Origin: Loripinus fragilis
Taxonomy: Eukaryota > Mollusca > Bivalvia > Lucinida > Lucinidae
Length of the DNA stretch: 64,000 nucleotides
Reading direction: 5' to 3'
Assembly (NCBI GenBank): GCA_964019695.1
Contig: OZ026527.1
Span: 73,557,471 to 73,621,470, forward strand
The translations under genes and the position numbers were made by a program. Below the pieces are notes generated by a model. That model was not told where the DNA came from. It searched no databases and was given only the letters and a program-made list of their open reading frames with translations. Below, one piece after another: positions 22,800 to 36,345 of this stretch. Within the stretch, counting starts at the first letter, position 1; each line of letters begins with the position of its first letter.

Positions 22800-23570
22800 A
22801 ACGAATTGACATTATCTTTATATTCTCTATAAAAGCGTGACCAAGATCGGAGTACTCCACGAAAACGCACGGATATCACGAAGATTTGGGCGAAAATTAA
22901 TCAGTCTAAGGTCAATTTTGGTAGACTATACTGGTCTTGTTCTCACTGATGTCCCTAAGGACACTCGCAAGCTTGTGTCCTTCAATGCCCCAACCCAAAT
23001 TAAAAATAAACTCAAGTAATAATGGGGTAAATAAATCCGGAGTTTGAGTGGCCTTAGCTGTAAAACTGCAGAATAATGTCAAACCCACAAACAATTCAAT
23101 TTTACTACAAATAAATGTATTATGTCCATAATTAAATAATCGCTACATTCAGTAAGTAGCCGTAAGGGAAGCCCTTACAGAGGTTTTGGGTAACAAGGAA
23201 AAGGGGCATGGGAACAAAGGTCAATATTTTGAGACAAACAGGGAACAAAGGCAATATGGGCACCGGGAGTATAAGAAAATACCCTTTTGGATTGAGGGCA
23301 CAGGGAACGAACCAAATAAATTTAGGGTAATAAAGGAACGGCTACCTGACACAGATAAGTGAGCAGTGAGCAATGGAAATGCAAATTCACTTAACCAATA
23401 CTTGCAAACAAATAAAAATTAAAAAAAAATCTTACACAATTGTTAAACATTACTTTGCTGAACTTTATATAACTTTCCTGGGAAATGTTTATATTTAGTT
23501 TTGTGTGATTATGCACCTGTAAATCTTTGCATACTGGCGATTAGTTGTCTAAACTTCTTTCTGGAATACC
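22800..23570. other. No feature recognised
   Basis: AT-rich leader sequence. A stretch at 23,160-23,340 is G-rich (GGGAACAAAGG repeated about three times), and I see no gene. Confidence 0.5.
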
Positions 23571-23655
23571 ACCAGAATGTCAAACAGTTTTGATCCAGAT
23601 AAGACCCAGCATTTTGTCAGGCCTGATCTGGATCCAAACTACTTGCAAATGTTTT
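23571..23655. repeat. GATCAG hairpin repeat
   Basis: CCAGAATGTCAAACAG, then TTTTGATCCAGATAAGACCC and GGCCTGATCTGGATCCAAAC as facing arms, then TTGCAAATG. Same family as 22,500 and 60,010. Confidence 0.75.
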
Positions 23656-24700
23656 CAACAGAAGAAACAAACAGGTAAATGCCAGAAAATCTTTCAGTGG
23701 TTTGGTCAGTGTTCACTCAATGGATTGAAAGTGGCTATCCATTCACTGGTAATATAAACATCAAGAGATATTTATGAGAGTTGTAAAAATAATTTGATGT
23801 AAAACACAGATTTATTGCCTTCCACAGGTCCAGAATCCTTTGGTTTGGCCAATATTTACAGTGCGCAATGTGAAGTACTGTAGTGGGACGTTTGAACAAG
23901 ATTTGGGTAACACAAGATAAGCGAAAAGTAATGACATGGGCCGTATTATTATGGGCTGCACGGGATTTTCTGGAGGAGTCTATTGGATATTTTGGGAGGG
24001 GGAGGTATATGTATGCTACAACAACCTACATAGTCTACACAGATCCTATCGCTATATATAGATGTGGAGTTAGATGTTAGTTGTGCATATTGATTGATGA
24101 GAAAAAATGATCGATGAATGAAGCCTAATTTAAAATAAACAAAAGATGAATGCTGTACACAAAAAATAGCTCATGTCATGTACAAGAATGGGATGTGTCC
24201 AAATCAGACAATGTAAACAATTACTCTAATTTAGCGTAAGTGTTGACATTGTGAATGAAAGGGACTATTCCAGCTGATCAGATCGACTGAGTAAATCGAT
24301 TATTTGAAAATTGACATACTTTAAAAGAAACATTCCATTCAGTAAATACATGAAATGACTGCAAGGTAAATAAACCATCCTACCGTATTACACATAATAA
24401 TCCGTGTATATATCCAAAATAAACACTAACACAATATAAACACACTAAAACACTGATCATGCAATATGATCACCGCGCACTGTTTGTATCTCTCTCCGTG
24501 TAGATCAACAACTGTGGGCCCACAAATAAACATGATCGTAGACACAGGTCAGAAATCTCAACAGATATGCACATATACACCGGTAATCCAAGGAATTCCT
24601 GAACAACAAATCGTGACGTCACTTCATCTTCAGGGAAATACCATAGGACTTCTATAAAGCTGTCATCATACCATCAACATCAGCGTTGCTTTATCACTGA
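23656..24700. other. Gypsy leader next to the 5' LTR, no gene
   Basis: No coding region supported. A perfect CRE palindrome TGACGTCA lies at 24,614-24,621, about 100 bp inside the 5' LTR. It may be chance. Confidence 0.45.
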
Positions 24701-24701
24701 A

Positions 24702-24719
24702 GTACCACACTGGCCACCA
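24702..24719 (-). promoter_or_regulatory. Primer-binding site candidate of the gypsy element
   Basis: On the minus strand, the 5' LTR ends GCGACA and is followed after one base by TGGTGGCCAGTGTGGTAC. A TGG start just inside the LTR is what is expected for pairing with the CCA end of a tRNA primer. I cannot say which tRNA. Confidence 0.6.
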
Positions 24720-24720
24720 T

Positions 24721-25390
24721 TGTCGCAGGTCTGACCGCCTGTCTGGCCTGTCAGTTGCGTGAGTTCGAATACTTCAAGGAACAACTGCAATAAATATGTA
24801 ATATATATATTTATTTGACAATAATATAGCTTTATTTACAATTATGACAAGGTGTGCTGTACTGTGCAACACAGTATACACAGACATATATGTAGGTATG
24901 TAAGTAAGTCATATAATAATATGAAGGGACACGGTATATATAGTGTCAACACACTGCATATACCGTGTAGTCCGCCATTTTATCAAATTCCTTATTTACA
25001 AAATACAAAATACTAATAGCAAAATATGATACACGTAAATGATTTCAATGAAGTGAATAATGAAAACAAACCTGCAATAAATATGTAAACAATAATATAG
25101 CTTTATTTACAATTATGACAAGGTGTGCTGTACTGTGCAACACAGTATACACAGACATAAATGTAGGTATGTAAGTAAGTAACGGTCAGTTATGTAGAAG
25201 AAATAACTACAGCTACCTGCCTAAAGTGTACAGTGTGCTACCAAATGCACACACTACCTAACTAACTACCTAAATGGTACATAACTAACTACTGCTTACT
25301 CCTATATCTACAATGTAAATATTAAAGCTATGGGGCCAGGCCTTGGGTTAATGGGATATAGGAAATCTAGTATCCCTCCCCCCTATGACA
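24721..25390 (-). repeat. 5' LTR of the gypsy element
   Basis: 670 bp, the longer LTR. It shares TGTCGCAGG and CTATGACA ends with 8,990-9,557. It holds about 130 bp (from CCAAATGCAC to GGAAATCTA) that the other LTR has lost, and lacks about 25 bp of the second internal repeat. Minus-strand transcription would start here. Confidence 0.95.
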
Positions 25391-25499
25391 TAAGTATCAA
25401 AGGTATTCAGCATGCAAACTACATGAATAATTCAAATAAATAGATAGTTTTATGTCTTCTTTCTGTTTCTCAGACTTTCAATTCATTTATTCTTAAATT

Positions 25500-25635
25500 G
25501 ATATCGTAACATACGTATCACACCATTACAGACTAACCCCCTAGTTAATAGAGTGCAAACATCTCTTATTTGGTGCAGCTTGAATTGTTCTTTAAGGTAG
25601 GATATGTCTGCACAATTCCCAAAGGGGTGGAGAGG
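25500..25635 (-). repeat. Family A unit, reverse
   Basis: GTAACATACGTATC (25,506-25,519), then GTGCAAACATCTCTTATT and GGATATGTCTGCACAATTCCC, which is the family A order reversed. The mirror copy is at 43,135-43,260. Confidence 0.75.
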
Positions 25636-25796
25636 AACAGGGTTGTACTCAGTTTGCAGTCATAATACAATGCCATGATTCTACTGGTTGTGATGAAATG
25701 GGTGATTATTTTGCAATAGAAGCAGACACAATGATAGACATTGTGAGGGTGACTTGAATAAAGATTGTTTTTGAATAATTTTATTTAATAGGAATA

Positions 25797-26840
25797 CAGT
25801 CGAACTTCGTTGGCTCGAACTCGTCGGGACCGTCGGTGCGAGTTCGACCCATCCATGTGTTCGAGCGATACCAAGCCTGACAATTTTCAAGTTGGTTCAT
25901 GTGTACTTTATGCCATCACAGACATCACGTTTTTTATCGACCAAAGTTGCAAAGCGGACGTGACACATGTCACTGATCACAAACCCTTTGCATGCTAGAG
26001 TTAAAATGATAAGCCGCCTGTGTTAGCATATGAACCTGTTGAAAGTAAATACATTTATCAGCATGCGCATATGCGCAGGCTGATCAATGCATTTGCTATC
26101 GAGTAAGCTGTACTGGTTTTTTTTCTTCTAGTGGGTGAATGTTACTGTTTATGTGTCGCTACAGTTTATGTGCAGTTGTTTATCGTTTCCTTAAGAACAA
26201 TAAAAGAAAAAAACAAACAAGTTTGTTTCTTATTATTTATTCACAATGTGCAAGTTTCAATAAACACCAGCGAATAAAAACATGAAAAAATGACAAACTC
26301 CTCAGGATGTTTACAATAAAGACGCGGATCGGACTGTACCGCCGCACAATCCGATGCCTGTCTTTATCCAGCCAGGTGTGTTTAACTCATTTTAGCACGC
26401 GAATTCTTGATTACAAAACATCTCATTAATTGTCTTTAATCATTTTCGGCCGCCCTACTAAGTGGTGACAAGTGAGAACTTACTCAAATCTTTTATCTGG
26501 TTAATTGCCGCTAATTGCTTAATAGGTTCGGCTGGTCAGTTAGTCAACCCAAGGGTGAAATCATCATTGTCACGGAGCGCTTATGGAAATAATAATGAAC
26601 TTAAATCAAGCGTGTGACTGATTCATGTAAAGAAATATTTGGTTCGAGCCATCATAGCGGTTTAGCATGAAAAATCGCCCTGCGGACCGTGCTTTGAGTT
26701 CGAGAGTTCGAGCCATCGCTGTTCGAGCCATGGGTGTATTTTAACATTAAATGTATAGGGAGTTTGCCGGGACCGACGAACGAGTTTGAGGGATCCCTGG
26801 TGTTCGAGACAGGCGAGTTCGAGCGACCAAAGTTCGACTG
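25797..26840. mobile_element. pogo/Tigger-like non-autonomous DNA transposon
   Basis: A 1,044-bp insertion with ends CAGTCGAACTTCGTTGGCTC and, on the other strand, CAGTCGAACTTTGGTCGCTC, duplicated TA on both sides (25,795-25,796; 26,841-26,842). The right arm has the empty site with one TA at 42,965-42,966. CAGTCGAAC-type ends and TA targets are typical of pogo-like elements. Several further GTTCGAGC blocks lie inside both ends as subterminal repeats. No transposase frame survives, so it would need one in trans. Confidence 0.88.
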
Positions 26841-26842
26841 TA

Positions 26843-28027
26843 TTTATTAAATTGTGTCATTTAAATGAGAACTATTATTTTCTATCTATATGTCTATATA
26901 TTTTGATATTATAGGCATTAGGAAATATGTGATTAAAAAGGTTATATATAACATAGGTAACACAATTCTAAGGGCTTGTTATCAGCAATGACTGTAATTA
27001 CTAAGACTAAGGCACCAGAGGCTAGAGATTAATAGGAAAACATGTGAAATACGGTATTTTTCTGAAATATCATCTCTTACTTCCAAGAAAATTTCCTAGC
27101 TCATTCATTATGCCATGTAACATACGTTACATACTTTAATAAGTGCTCTGATCCTGATGTAAAACTTGCAAATGTATGATTCTTTATTGCATTAGCATGA
27201 CAGTGCCAAAAATGTAAGATATCCACGAGCGTCAAATATTTTCATATATTTTTCTTCAATAATAGATACCAAAATTGGATACTTAAAATTGGGGGTAGGG
27301 TTGTTTAATAGCTCATATAAAACAATGTATTTAAGATAGAAAAGCAAACTTTGTTTTTTTCTATTAGTCAAACGAGTACTTTAGTAAACTAAGATTAAAA
27401 ACACTTGTAAAAATGCACGAATCGTCTGTAAAATGAATGATGTTAGTCATGATTTCAACTTTCAAAGGGAAATTTAATCTATGTAACGAATATAACACCA
27501 TTGAAGGCTGTAATTTTGTTTAAAATGCTGCTTTTATGTAGCTTAGGCATCCAGCTTGCAACCTACATAAGAAATTTGAATAATTAGATGGTTTAATGTC
27601 TTCTTTCTGTAGCTCAAACTTTCATTTTGATTTTTTCCTTAGTTTGTTACAGTAACATATGTAACAGGCTGTCAGAGACTAACGCCCCGGAGCACAGAGT
27701 GCAAACATCTCTTAAAAGATGCGGCTTGAAATTTTCTTCAAGATAGGATATGTCTGCAAAATTCCCTAGGTGGGGAGGAGGGAGCAGGACCTTTTTTAGC
27801 TCAAAGTCTATATAGTTTGTATTGGTAAAGTCGTATTAAACCAACACAAAGTATTTCTTTAACAAAATATCATGTATTTTAAACACATGATGGTTAAGTC
27901 AATGTTTTATGTGACTTTGATAATAAATCATTTCTCGATAACTATAATTTTCATGCAAAATACCGTATATTTAACATAAGCATGATAAATACCCAGCTTA
28001 TCAGTAGACCAGAAAAGGTGTGTGTAT
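26843..28027. other. Arm DNA, family A unit and remnants
   Basis: Matches 41,784-42,964 in reverse. It includes family A motifs GTAACATACGTTAC (27,117-27,130) and GTAACATATGTAAC (27,652-27,665), the latter followed by GTGCAAACATCTCTTAAAAG and GGATATGTCTGCAAAATTCCC, a reverse family A unit. No gene. Confidence 0.65.
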
Positions 28028-28031
28028 TTAA

Positions 28032-28397
28032 AGCTGCATACTCTGTAACTATGACCATTTTTCGAAAAAATTTATTTTCTTTTTAAATCATTTGTAAAAG
28101 GTGAATTAAGTTATGTTTTCACAATAAATCTGTTCACTAGAGCGGAAAACTGCACGGAAAAGTGAATTATCCTATAAAACAGGTGTGTTTTACTCGTGTC
28201 GATAATTATTTGCGTCCCTCCAATAATTATAGACAGTTGATTTTAATATAAATGCTGTTGTTTCGATACTGATACTTTGTTAAGATTTACGAAATTGGTA
28301 AAATGTATACCTGAATTTTAGTTTTTTTACTGTGTTCTTGAAAAATAGAAACATTAGTTCTAAAATTAAAAGATCAAAAGTTACAGACTATGCAGCT
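28032..28397. mobile_element. TTAA-flanked MITE, 366 bp
   Basis: Ends AGCTGCATACTCTGTAACT and, on the complementary strand, AGCTGCATAGTCTGTAACT (18 of 19 identical), between TTAA copies at 28,028-28,031 and 28,398-28,401. The right arm has a single TTAA at 41,780-41,783. Non-coding. TTAA targets suggest a piggyBac-type transposase, but the tips do not look like classic piggyBac ends. Confidence 0.88.
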
Positions 28398-28440
28398 TTA
28401 AGATAACCAAAACACATAATAGGTTTGTTCTCGTAAAACT

Positions 28441-28720
28441 TGTTGTAAAAATGAATACATAATAAATAGGGCGATGGGGCGTCCGCTGTAATGATACATA
28501 ATACAGTTACATTGTGATTCAGTGACTTACCTTCTAAAGAGGTGTCGGTGTTCCCACACTGAGTTCTGTCCTCTGAATGCCGCTCAGTTCTCCTACTTGG
28601 CGGGCTTTCGTTGCCTTCAGTCCGTGCGTCTTCTGATTGGCTGATTCATAACATGTTATTTCCACTGCGCCCTCTATTATCGCTGGGTTACACTAAATGT
28701 CGAAATGTCTTTTTACCACA
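28441..28720 (-). repeat. 3' LTR of the non-coding LTR element
   Basis: 280 bp. From TGATTCAGTGACTTACC to the end it is nearly identical to the other LTR (two substitutions noticed). The first 65 bp or so (U5 end on the minus strand) are quite different from the other LTR. Confidence 0.9.
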
Positions 28721-28734
28721 CTCTTCCTCCTTTT
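28721..28734 (-). promoter_or_regulatory. Polypurine tract candidate
   Basis: Minus strand AAAAGGAGGAAGAG lies directly before the LTR start TGTGGTAAAAA, a typical PPT position, and gives the element its minus orientation. Confidence 0.75.
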
Positions 28735-29449
28735 GAAAAACTAATGCTCACATTTAATATCTGTTATAAAATCCACCCCCTTGGCCTGGGTTTTTAAATC
28801 CTTTCTTAAAGTCTATGTAGAAAAAAATGTGCCTTAAAGTCTTTTGAAAAGCACTATGTCCTATTTTATGAAATCCACCCCCTTGATTTATATATGTTGG
28901 AGCAGTGTAAATACACTATAATTGAACAATTTAATATATATATACATAATCACAACATAACAAGACAACATCCATTCCGGAGATGTTCTGGTTGTGTGAG
29001 AGCATTCCGGGTAAGGAGAGATTTCGCATACAGAATACAGTATTCCTGTATTGGACAGTTTTCTGCCTCGAATACAGCAATACGGCATTTGTGGACAACC
29101 TAAATATAAACCTGGAATATCCTCAGCACCAAAACATCTCGAGCCATATTGTATGTTCATGCATGCATGTAACAAACATGCACACATGTCCATACACTAT
29201 CGCTCACTCCAAAAGAGTTCCATAAATAGAAATAAATTTACATGTACTTCTTTGGTGTGGCATTACACCTTTAGACATACAATTAAAACAAATAACATAA
29301 ATTGACAATTTTGACTTGATATCCAAGATATCATATTAAAGCAAAGTGATGGTCCCCTCCCCCTCAAAATATAAATTCTCTCCATGGGCACTCCTAGTAT
29401 CCATGATGGAAATTTTCTTAAAACCCCATTAGTATTCTCTGCGACAATA

Positions 29450-30247
29450 TATACTCAACTACAAAAGAAACCCATCAGTCACTTCTCGGGGCAATTATGG
29501 AAAACAGAATGAAGAAATATAAATATATTGATACCATATTCCTTAACAATCAGTTCTGCAGCAATTCACTGAATAATGTAACGGTTTTACTTAAATCCAT
29601 TAATGCTGTACGCCAGTGTACAGACAAGGGGTCATTTTCAAAAATGACAAGTTTTCGCTGGAGAATTGATATCTCAATCTCGTCCAATTCAGTTCAGTGA
29701 ATTAGATTCGTCGAGAAACCGACATGACTCCCTCCTGCAGCAATAAATGCATCATAACGAGGTCGAATTGAAAGCACGTGACGTCGCACAACATTCTTGG
29801 GAATCAGAGCCCATTCTTAATGCAGAGCAACCTGAAGCTGTCGAAGAGTCCGAAGTTGCACTGAACGATCCCAGATGCATCGCCAGAGCGCATCCCACAG
29901 CTGCTCTATTGGACTCAGATCAGGGCTTACTAAACTATCGCGGTTTGTTTTGGCTTCCACACACACTCGATGGCCTCGTCTCCGTTTATTGTACGAAGTG
30001 AACTGATTTAGACGAGAACTCGAGTGAAAACCAATTGTCTGAAACTTGTCATTTTTAGAAATGACCCCTTGTCTATACCTTGGCGTAGTGCATGGACGGG
30101 TTAAAGTAAAACTGTTACATTACTCAATATTTTGATGCATAATTGATTATTAAAGAATATGGTATAAAATATATTTTCATTTTATCAATTATTTTTCTAT
30201 AATTCCCCAAAAATGTAACTGATGAGTTTCTTTTGTAGTTGAGTATA
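29450..30247 (-). mobile_element. Tc1/mariner-type deletion derivative nested in the LTR element
   Basis: Long matching ends: TATACTCAACTACAAAAGAA at the left and its complement at the right, about 30 bp with one mismatch, with TA at both borders. The interior keeps the 3' part of a transposase gene (next entry). About 800 bp, half the size of a full Tc1 element. Confidence 0.8.
29735..29940 (-). pseudogene. Tc1-type transposase, C-terminal fragment
   Basis: Read on the minus strand, the frame gives PDLSPIEQLWDALWR and then SVQLRTLRQLQVAL, the classic Tc1 region DxNPIExLW around the last catalytic acidic residue (E in PIEQLW). The N-terminal DNA-binding half and the first two catalytic aspartates are missing. 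It is a dead remnant. Confidence 0.8.
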
Positions 30248-30249
30248 TT

Positions 30250-32661
<2,412 letters not shown>

Positions 32662-33930
32662 CCAAAATAAAGTTCAGACACCTATGATAAAAATTCACAT
32701 AGTTCCATAATTGCATGGGACTGAAACCAATATGAATTTTTTGACGATTGAAAATGAAAGCAATTTTATGAATGTCAAGGTTTGGCAAATAACATACAAC
32801 TACAAAGAGATATTATGCAAATCTCCAAAAATGGACATAAAAATATTGCCATTAAATGAATAAAATTATGAAGCAATAAATGCGAGTCTAGAGCTGGCCA
32901 ATGTCATACAACTCAGATCGCTGAGCTCTTATGACACGTCCAAAGCAGACACTCAAAAGATTGCAAGAAAATGATGTTGAAAATTGAAGTGAAAAGAAGT
33001 TAACTTTTCATCATGTAAAGGTTTGTCAGGTCAATATAAAATTAGTTATGGGTGGTATGTATGTGCGCACACCCTTTACTAACTTAAAAAAAAATGTTGG
33101 GGAAAAGGGGATAATAAAACATACTTACACAAATATCTTTATAGCATTGGTATTATACATCATTTCTTCACCAGCTGTGGGTCTTCACCAATGAAAAATC
33201 GCGCGAATATGCATGCTAACGCGAAATTGAAAGGCAGGCACGCATACACGCGAAAATAAGATGGGATAAAGTACGAGAACTGGGTCATGGTGACCACAAA
33301 TACCAAATAACAGGACTATGATTGCAGTTACAGATATATGGATAATATCAAATTATACTTATAAAACCTATCTGAGCCCCATCGCGCAATTTGCAATAAC
33401 GACATACCAAATATGACACGATATGCAAGACAACATGGGCAATAAATAAAACAACAAGACAAATACATATTTTAATCAAATAAGCATTCAATCATGGCAA
33501 ATTGTTCAATGGTACAGAATGAGGCCTTAATATACGTGATTATCAAGCGACTTCATGTAAATACACGTTATCTGGAATAGCGTCGCGGTAAAATTGACGC
33601 GATGCTGAAAAATGAAGACATATTCAAATACATATGGGGCATATGGGAGGGTCCCTACATTTTATTAATAAAAAAATAATGCAGACTAGCGTGATATGCA
33701 AAAATAAAAAATGCAGACAAGAATGCGCACAAATGCCAAAACGGCATACATGAGTCTAGTACATTACGCACCTGAAATAGATATATACGGACAAATGCTC
33801 AAAAACGGACGTTATACATTCAAATAACCTATGCAGAAATCAAACATTTTATGCAAAAAATAAAGCGAGACCGCACGCAGTGAGCACATAAAAGAAACCA
33901 TAAATAATGCAGGAATATTCAAGCGAAACC

Positions 33931-34309
33931 GCTATATGCAAGGGAACTGCCAAATAGAAACATCAGAGCGGACCTGGGGTACTTTTGGCCTTTGGTGAAA
34001 ACATTGCATTGGGTAACATTGGGTAATTTCGACGACACGGTAAGTGTAAACAAAAGAAGGTTACCGGAACTTCTTTTGTCTAATAACCTTTACATAAAAT
34101 ACATATTACGGACGGAAGTCGCTATATGCAAGGGAACTGCCAAATAGAAACATCAGAGCGGACCTGGGGTACTTTTGGCCTTTGGTGAAAACATTGCATT
34201 GGGTAACATTGGGTAATTCCGACGACACGGTAAGTGTAAACAAAAGAAGGTTACCGGAACTTCTTTTGTCTAATAACCTTTACATAAAATACATATTACG
34301 GACGGAAGT
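33931..34309 (+). repeat. 190-bp tandem duplication
   Basis: GCTATATGCAAGGGAACTGC starts both at 33,931 and 34,121. The two copies differ by a single base noticed (AATTTCGACG against AATTCCGACG), so the duplication is recent. It contains GGTTACCGGAAC. Confidence 0.93.
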
Positions 34310-34690
34310 AAAACAACAGAACGAAGGTAGGACATATTTCAACGGAAATTTGCAAAATCTAGCGAAACAATTCAAACGTTCATTAAAATTCAAAGCGAAA
34401 TATCAATTCACGATGTCAACGGCAATATCAGATATGCAAATAAAATGGCGGATGAATACACGGAATAGTCCATTATAGAATATGCAAATGACGGACAAAT
34501 TCGCGAAAAATTTCAACGCTAAAACTAAAACGGGGTTATCATGTTCAAGTAAAATGCATTTTCAAATTATAGAATTTCAAATCCAAATTCGAATACAGGG
34601 GACATATCGAAAAAGATCAAAGTAACAAAATTTCATAAGGCCGGGCCACCCGCGAAAAAATGCAAAAAGCACATGGCTAATTTGCAAGCC

Positions 34691-34709
34691 GATTTACCGC
34701 AGTCGCCAG
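34691..34709 (-). promoter_or_regulatory. Primer-binding site candidate of the non-coding LTR element
   Basis: On the minus strand, the 5' LTR end TTTACAACA is followed by AC and then TGGCGACTGCGGTAAA. A TGGCGAC start resembles arginine-tRNA primer sites, but the match to a specific tRNA is not established. Confidence 0.5.
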
Positions 34710-34710
34710 T

Positions 34711-34983
34711 TGTTGTAAAAATGGGATGGCCTGTGGTATTAACCACTGTTATAATACATAAATATATAACTACATGGTGATTCAGTGACTTACCTTCTAA
34801 AGAGGTGTCGGTGTTCCCACACTGAGTTCTGTCGTCTGAATGCCGCTCAGTTCTCCTACTTGGCGGGCTTTCGTTGCCTTCAGTCCGTGCGTCTTCTGAT
34901 TGGCTGATTCATAACATGTTATTTCCACTGCGCCCTCTATTATCGCTGGGTTACACTAAATGTCGAAAAGTCTTTTTACCACA
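34711..34983 (-). repeat. 5' LTR of the non-coding LTR element
   Basis: 273 bp with ends TGTTGTAAAAA and TTTTTACCACA. Shares about 210 bp with 28,441-28,720; the U5 end differs (GGGATGGCCTGTGG here). Confidence 0.9.
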
Positions 34984-35334
34984 AACTTATGCTTATGTTG
35001 TTCATTAGAATCGCCAAATTGAGAAATAATAATAAAATATCCCATAATAATCATCAAATATGCAGCTTAACTGTCCAACTGTTGGTATTTGCGCTATCAA
35101 CAGAACGAACAATACATTGATTCGTGATCATTTATATCAAGACAATACTAGTATGATTCGATTCTTTTCACAACGAATTTTATTCTGCATTGATGCATGT
35201 TTATTTCTCTGTATCATATGCCCAGATCTTAAGGTGTTGGGGTCAAGACCCAACCTCCATTTTCCAGCATAAATATTTTCAAAAGTTTAAATTTCTCGGG
35301 GCCCACCTTTAGACTGATGGCTGCTAATGTTTTT

Positions 35335-35520
35335 GCTCCCCACTAGGAAATTTCGCAAACTTATCCTATCTTAAAGGGAATTTCAGGCTGTGTCTTTTAA
35401 GGGATTTTTACTTTCTGTACGCCTGGGTATAAGTCTCTGAGAGACTGTTACATATGTTATCATAGGTCTATTAAATTAAGAAAAAAGAAACTTAAAAAAT
35501 TTAAGCTACAGAAAGAAGGC
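35335..35520 (+). repeat. Family A unit, forward
   Basis: GGAAATTTCGCAAACTTATCC, then AGGGATTTTTACTTTCTG, and GTTACATATGTTAT (35,447-35,460). A second motif, GTAACATATGTTGC at 35,984-35,997, is followed by ATGGCATAATAAATGG. Mirror copy at 41,225-41,400. Confidence 0.75.
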
Positions 35521-36164
35521 TTTAAACTGTCTAATTATTTAAATTACTCATACAGTCTGCATGCTGGCTACTTTAGCTAAATATAAAAGCTTTTGGAGCA
35601 AAATTACAGCTACCTACTGTGTTATGAGTATTACTTTAATTAGATTACCCTTTAAAATTGTGACCAATAACATTTACTTTTATAGCTGATCTGTGCTTTT
35701 TTTTCAAAATAATTTGATTATTTTGTACTTACATACTCATTTGGCCTAGTGAAAAACCAAAGTTTGCATTTCTACTTTAAATGTATTGTATTATATGAGC
35801 AATTAAACAACCCATACACCCAGTTTTAAGGAGCCAAATCTGGTAGGTATTATGTAAATAATTTATATAACACATTCCTGCTGCTGGGTATCTTACATAT
35901 TTGGGAATGTCTTGCTCATATAATAAAGAATTCTATAGATTTTGCAGGTTTAAGAACACCATCGAAGAAACTTGTTAAAGGCCGTAACATATGTTGCATG
36001 GCATAATAAATGGACAAGAACATTAACTTGATGTAAGAGATGACATTTCTGGCAAAAATGAATATATTTCACATGTTTTCCTGTAAGTATCTAGCCTCTG
36101 GTGCCTAAATCTTAGGCATTTATTCATTGGTGAGTATTAAAAATAGTAAGTGAGTATGATAAGG

Positions 36165-36345
36165 AAATACCACAATCACTTACCACAGACAACCCCATGG
36201 CACTGCGAGGAATAGCCACTCAACCATCACGAAACACCAGGAAGACAAATTAAGCAAAACAACCAGCTCTCTCTCTTCCCCACCAAGATGATTGCAATAC
36301 TAGAATGGACATAAAATAACGTACAACAAAACATAGAACAATTCG
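36165..36345 (+). repeat. Dispersed repeat family B, forward copy
   Basis: GGAAATACCACAATCAC, a middle GAGGAATAGCCACTC, and ATTGCAATACTAGAATGGAC. Same order as 3,655-3,870. Mirror at 40,475-40,675. Confidence 0.7.

Larger units (their letters stand above)
8990..25390 (-). mobile_element. Ty3/gypsy LTR retrotransposon, 16.4 kb, minus strand
   Basis: The element starts TGTCGCAGG and ends CCTATGACA, with perfect TGTC/GACA ends, and is flanked by TAAG on both sides (8,986-8,989 and 25,391-25,394). The right arm has the uninterrupted site with a single CTTA at 43,367-43,370. Order on the minus strand: 5' LTR, PBS candidate, 7-kb leader, gag extension, capsid, protease, reverse transcriptase, RNase H, integrase, about 1.4 kb, PPT, 3' LTR. 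Over most of the LTRs I count about five or six substitutions, near 1%, so the insertion is younger than the arms. The coding region is broken in several places. The length is roughly two to three times that of a usual gypsy element because of the gag extension and of nested repeats in the leader. Confidence 0.95.

Noticed and set aside
24614..24621. CRE (TGACGTCA) as a promoter element of the gypsy LTR
   Set aside because: It lies outside the LTR, and the same 8-mer occurs elsewhere in the window (about 4,767 and 20,852), so chance is likely.
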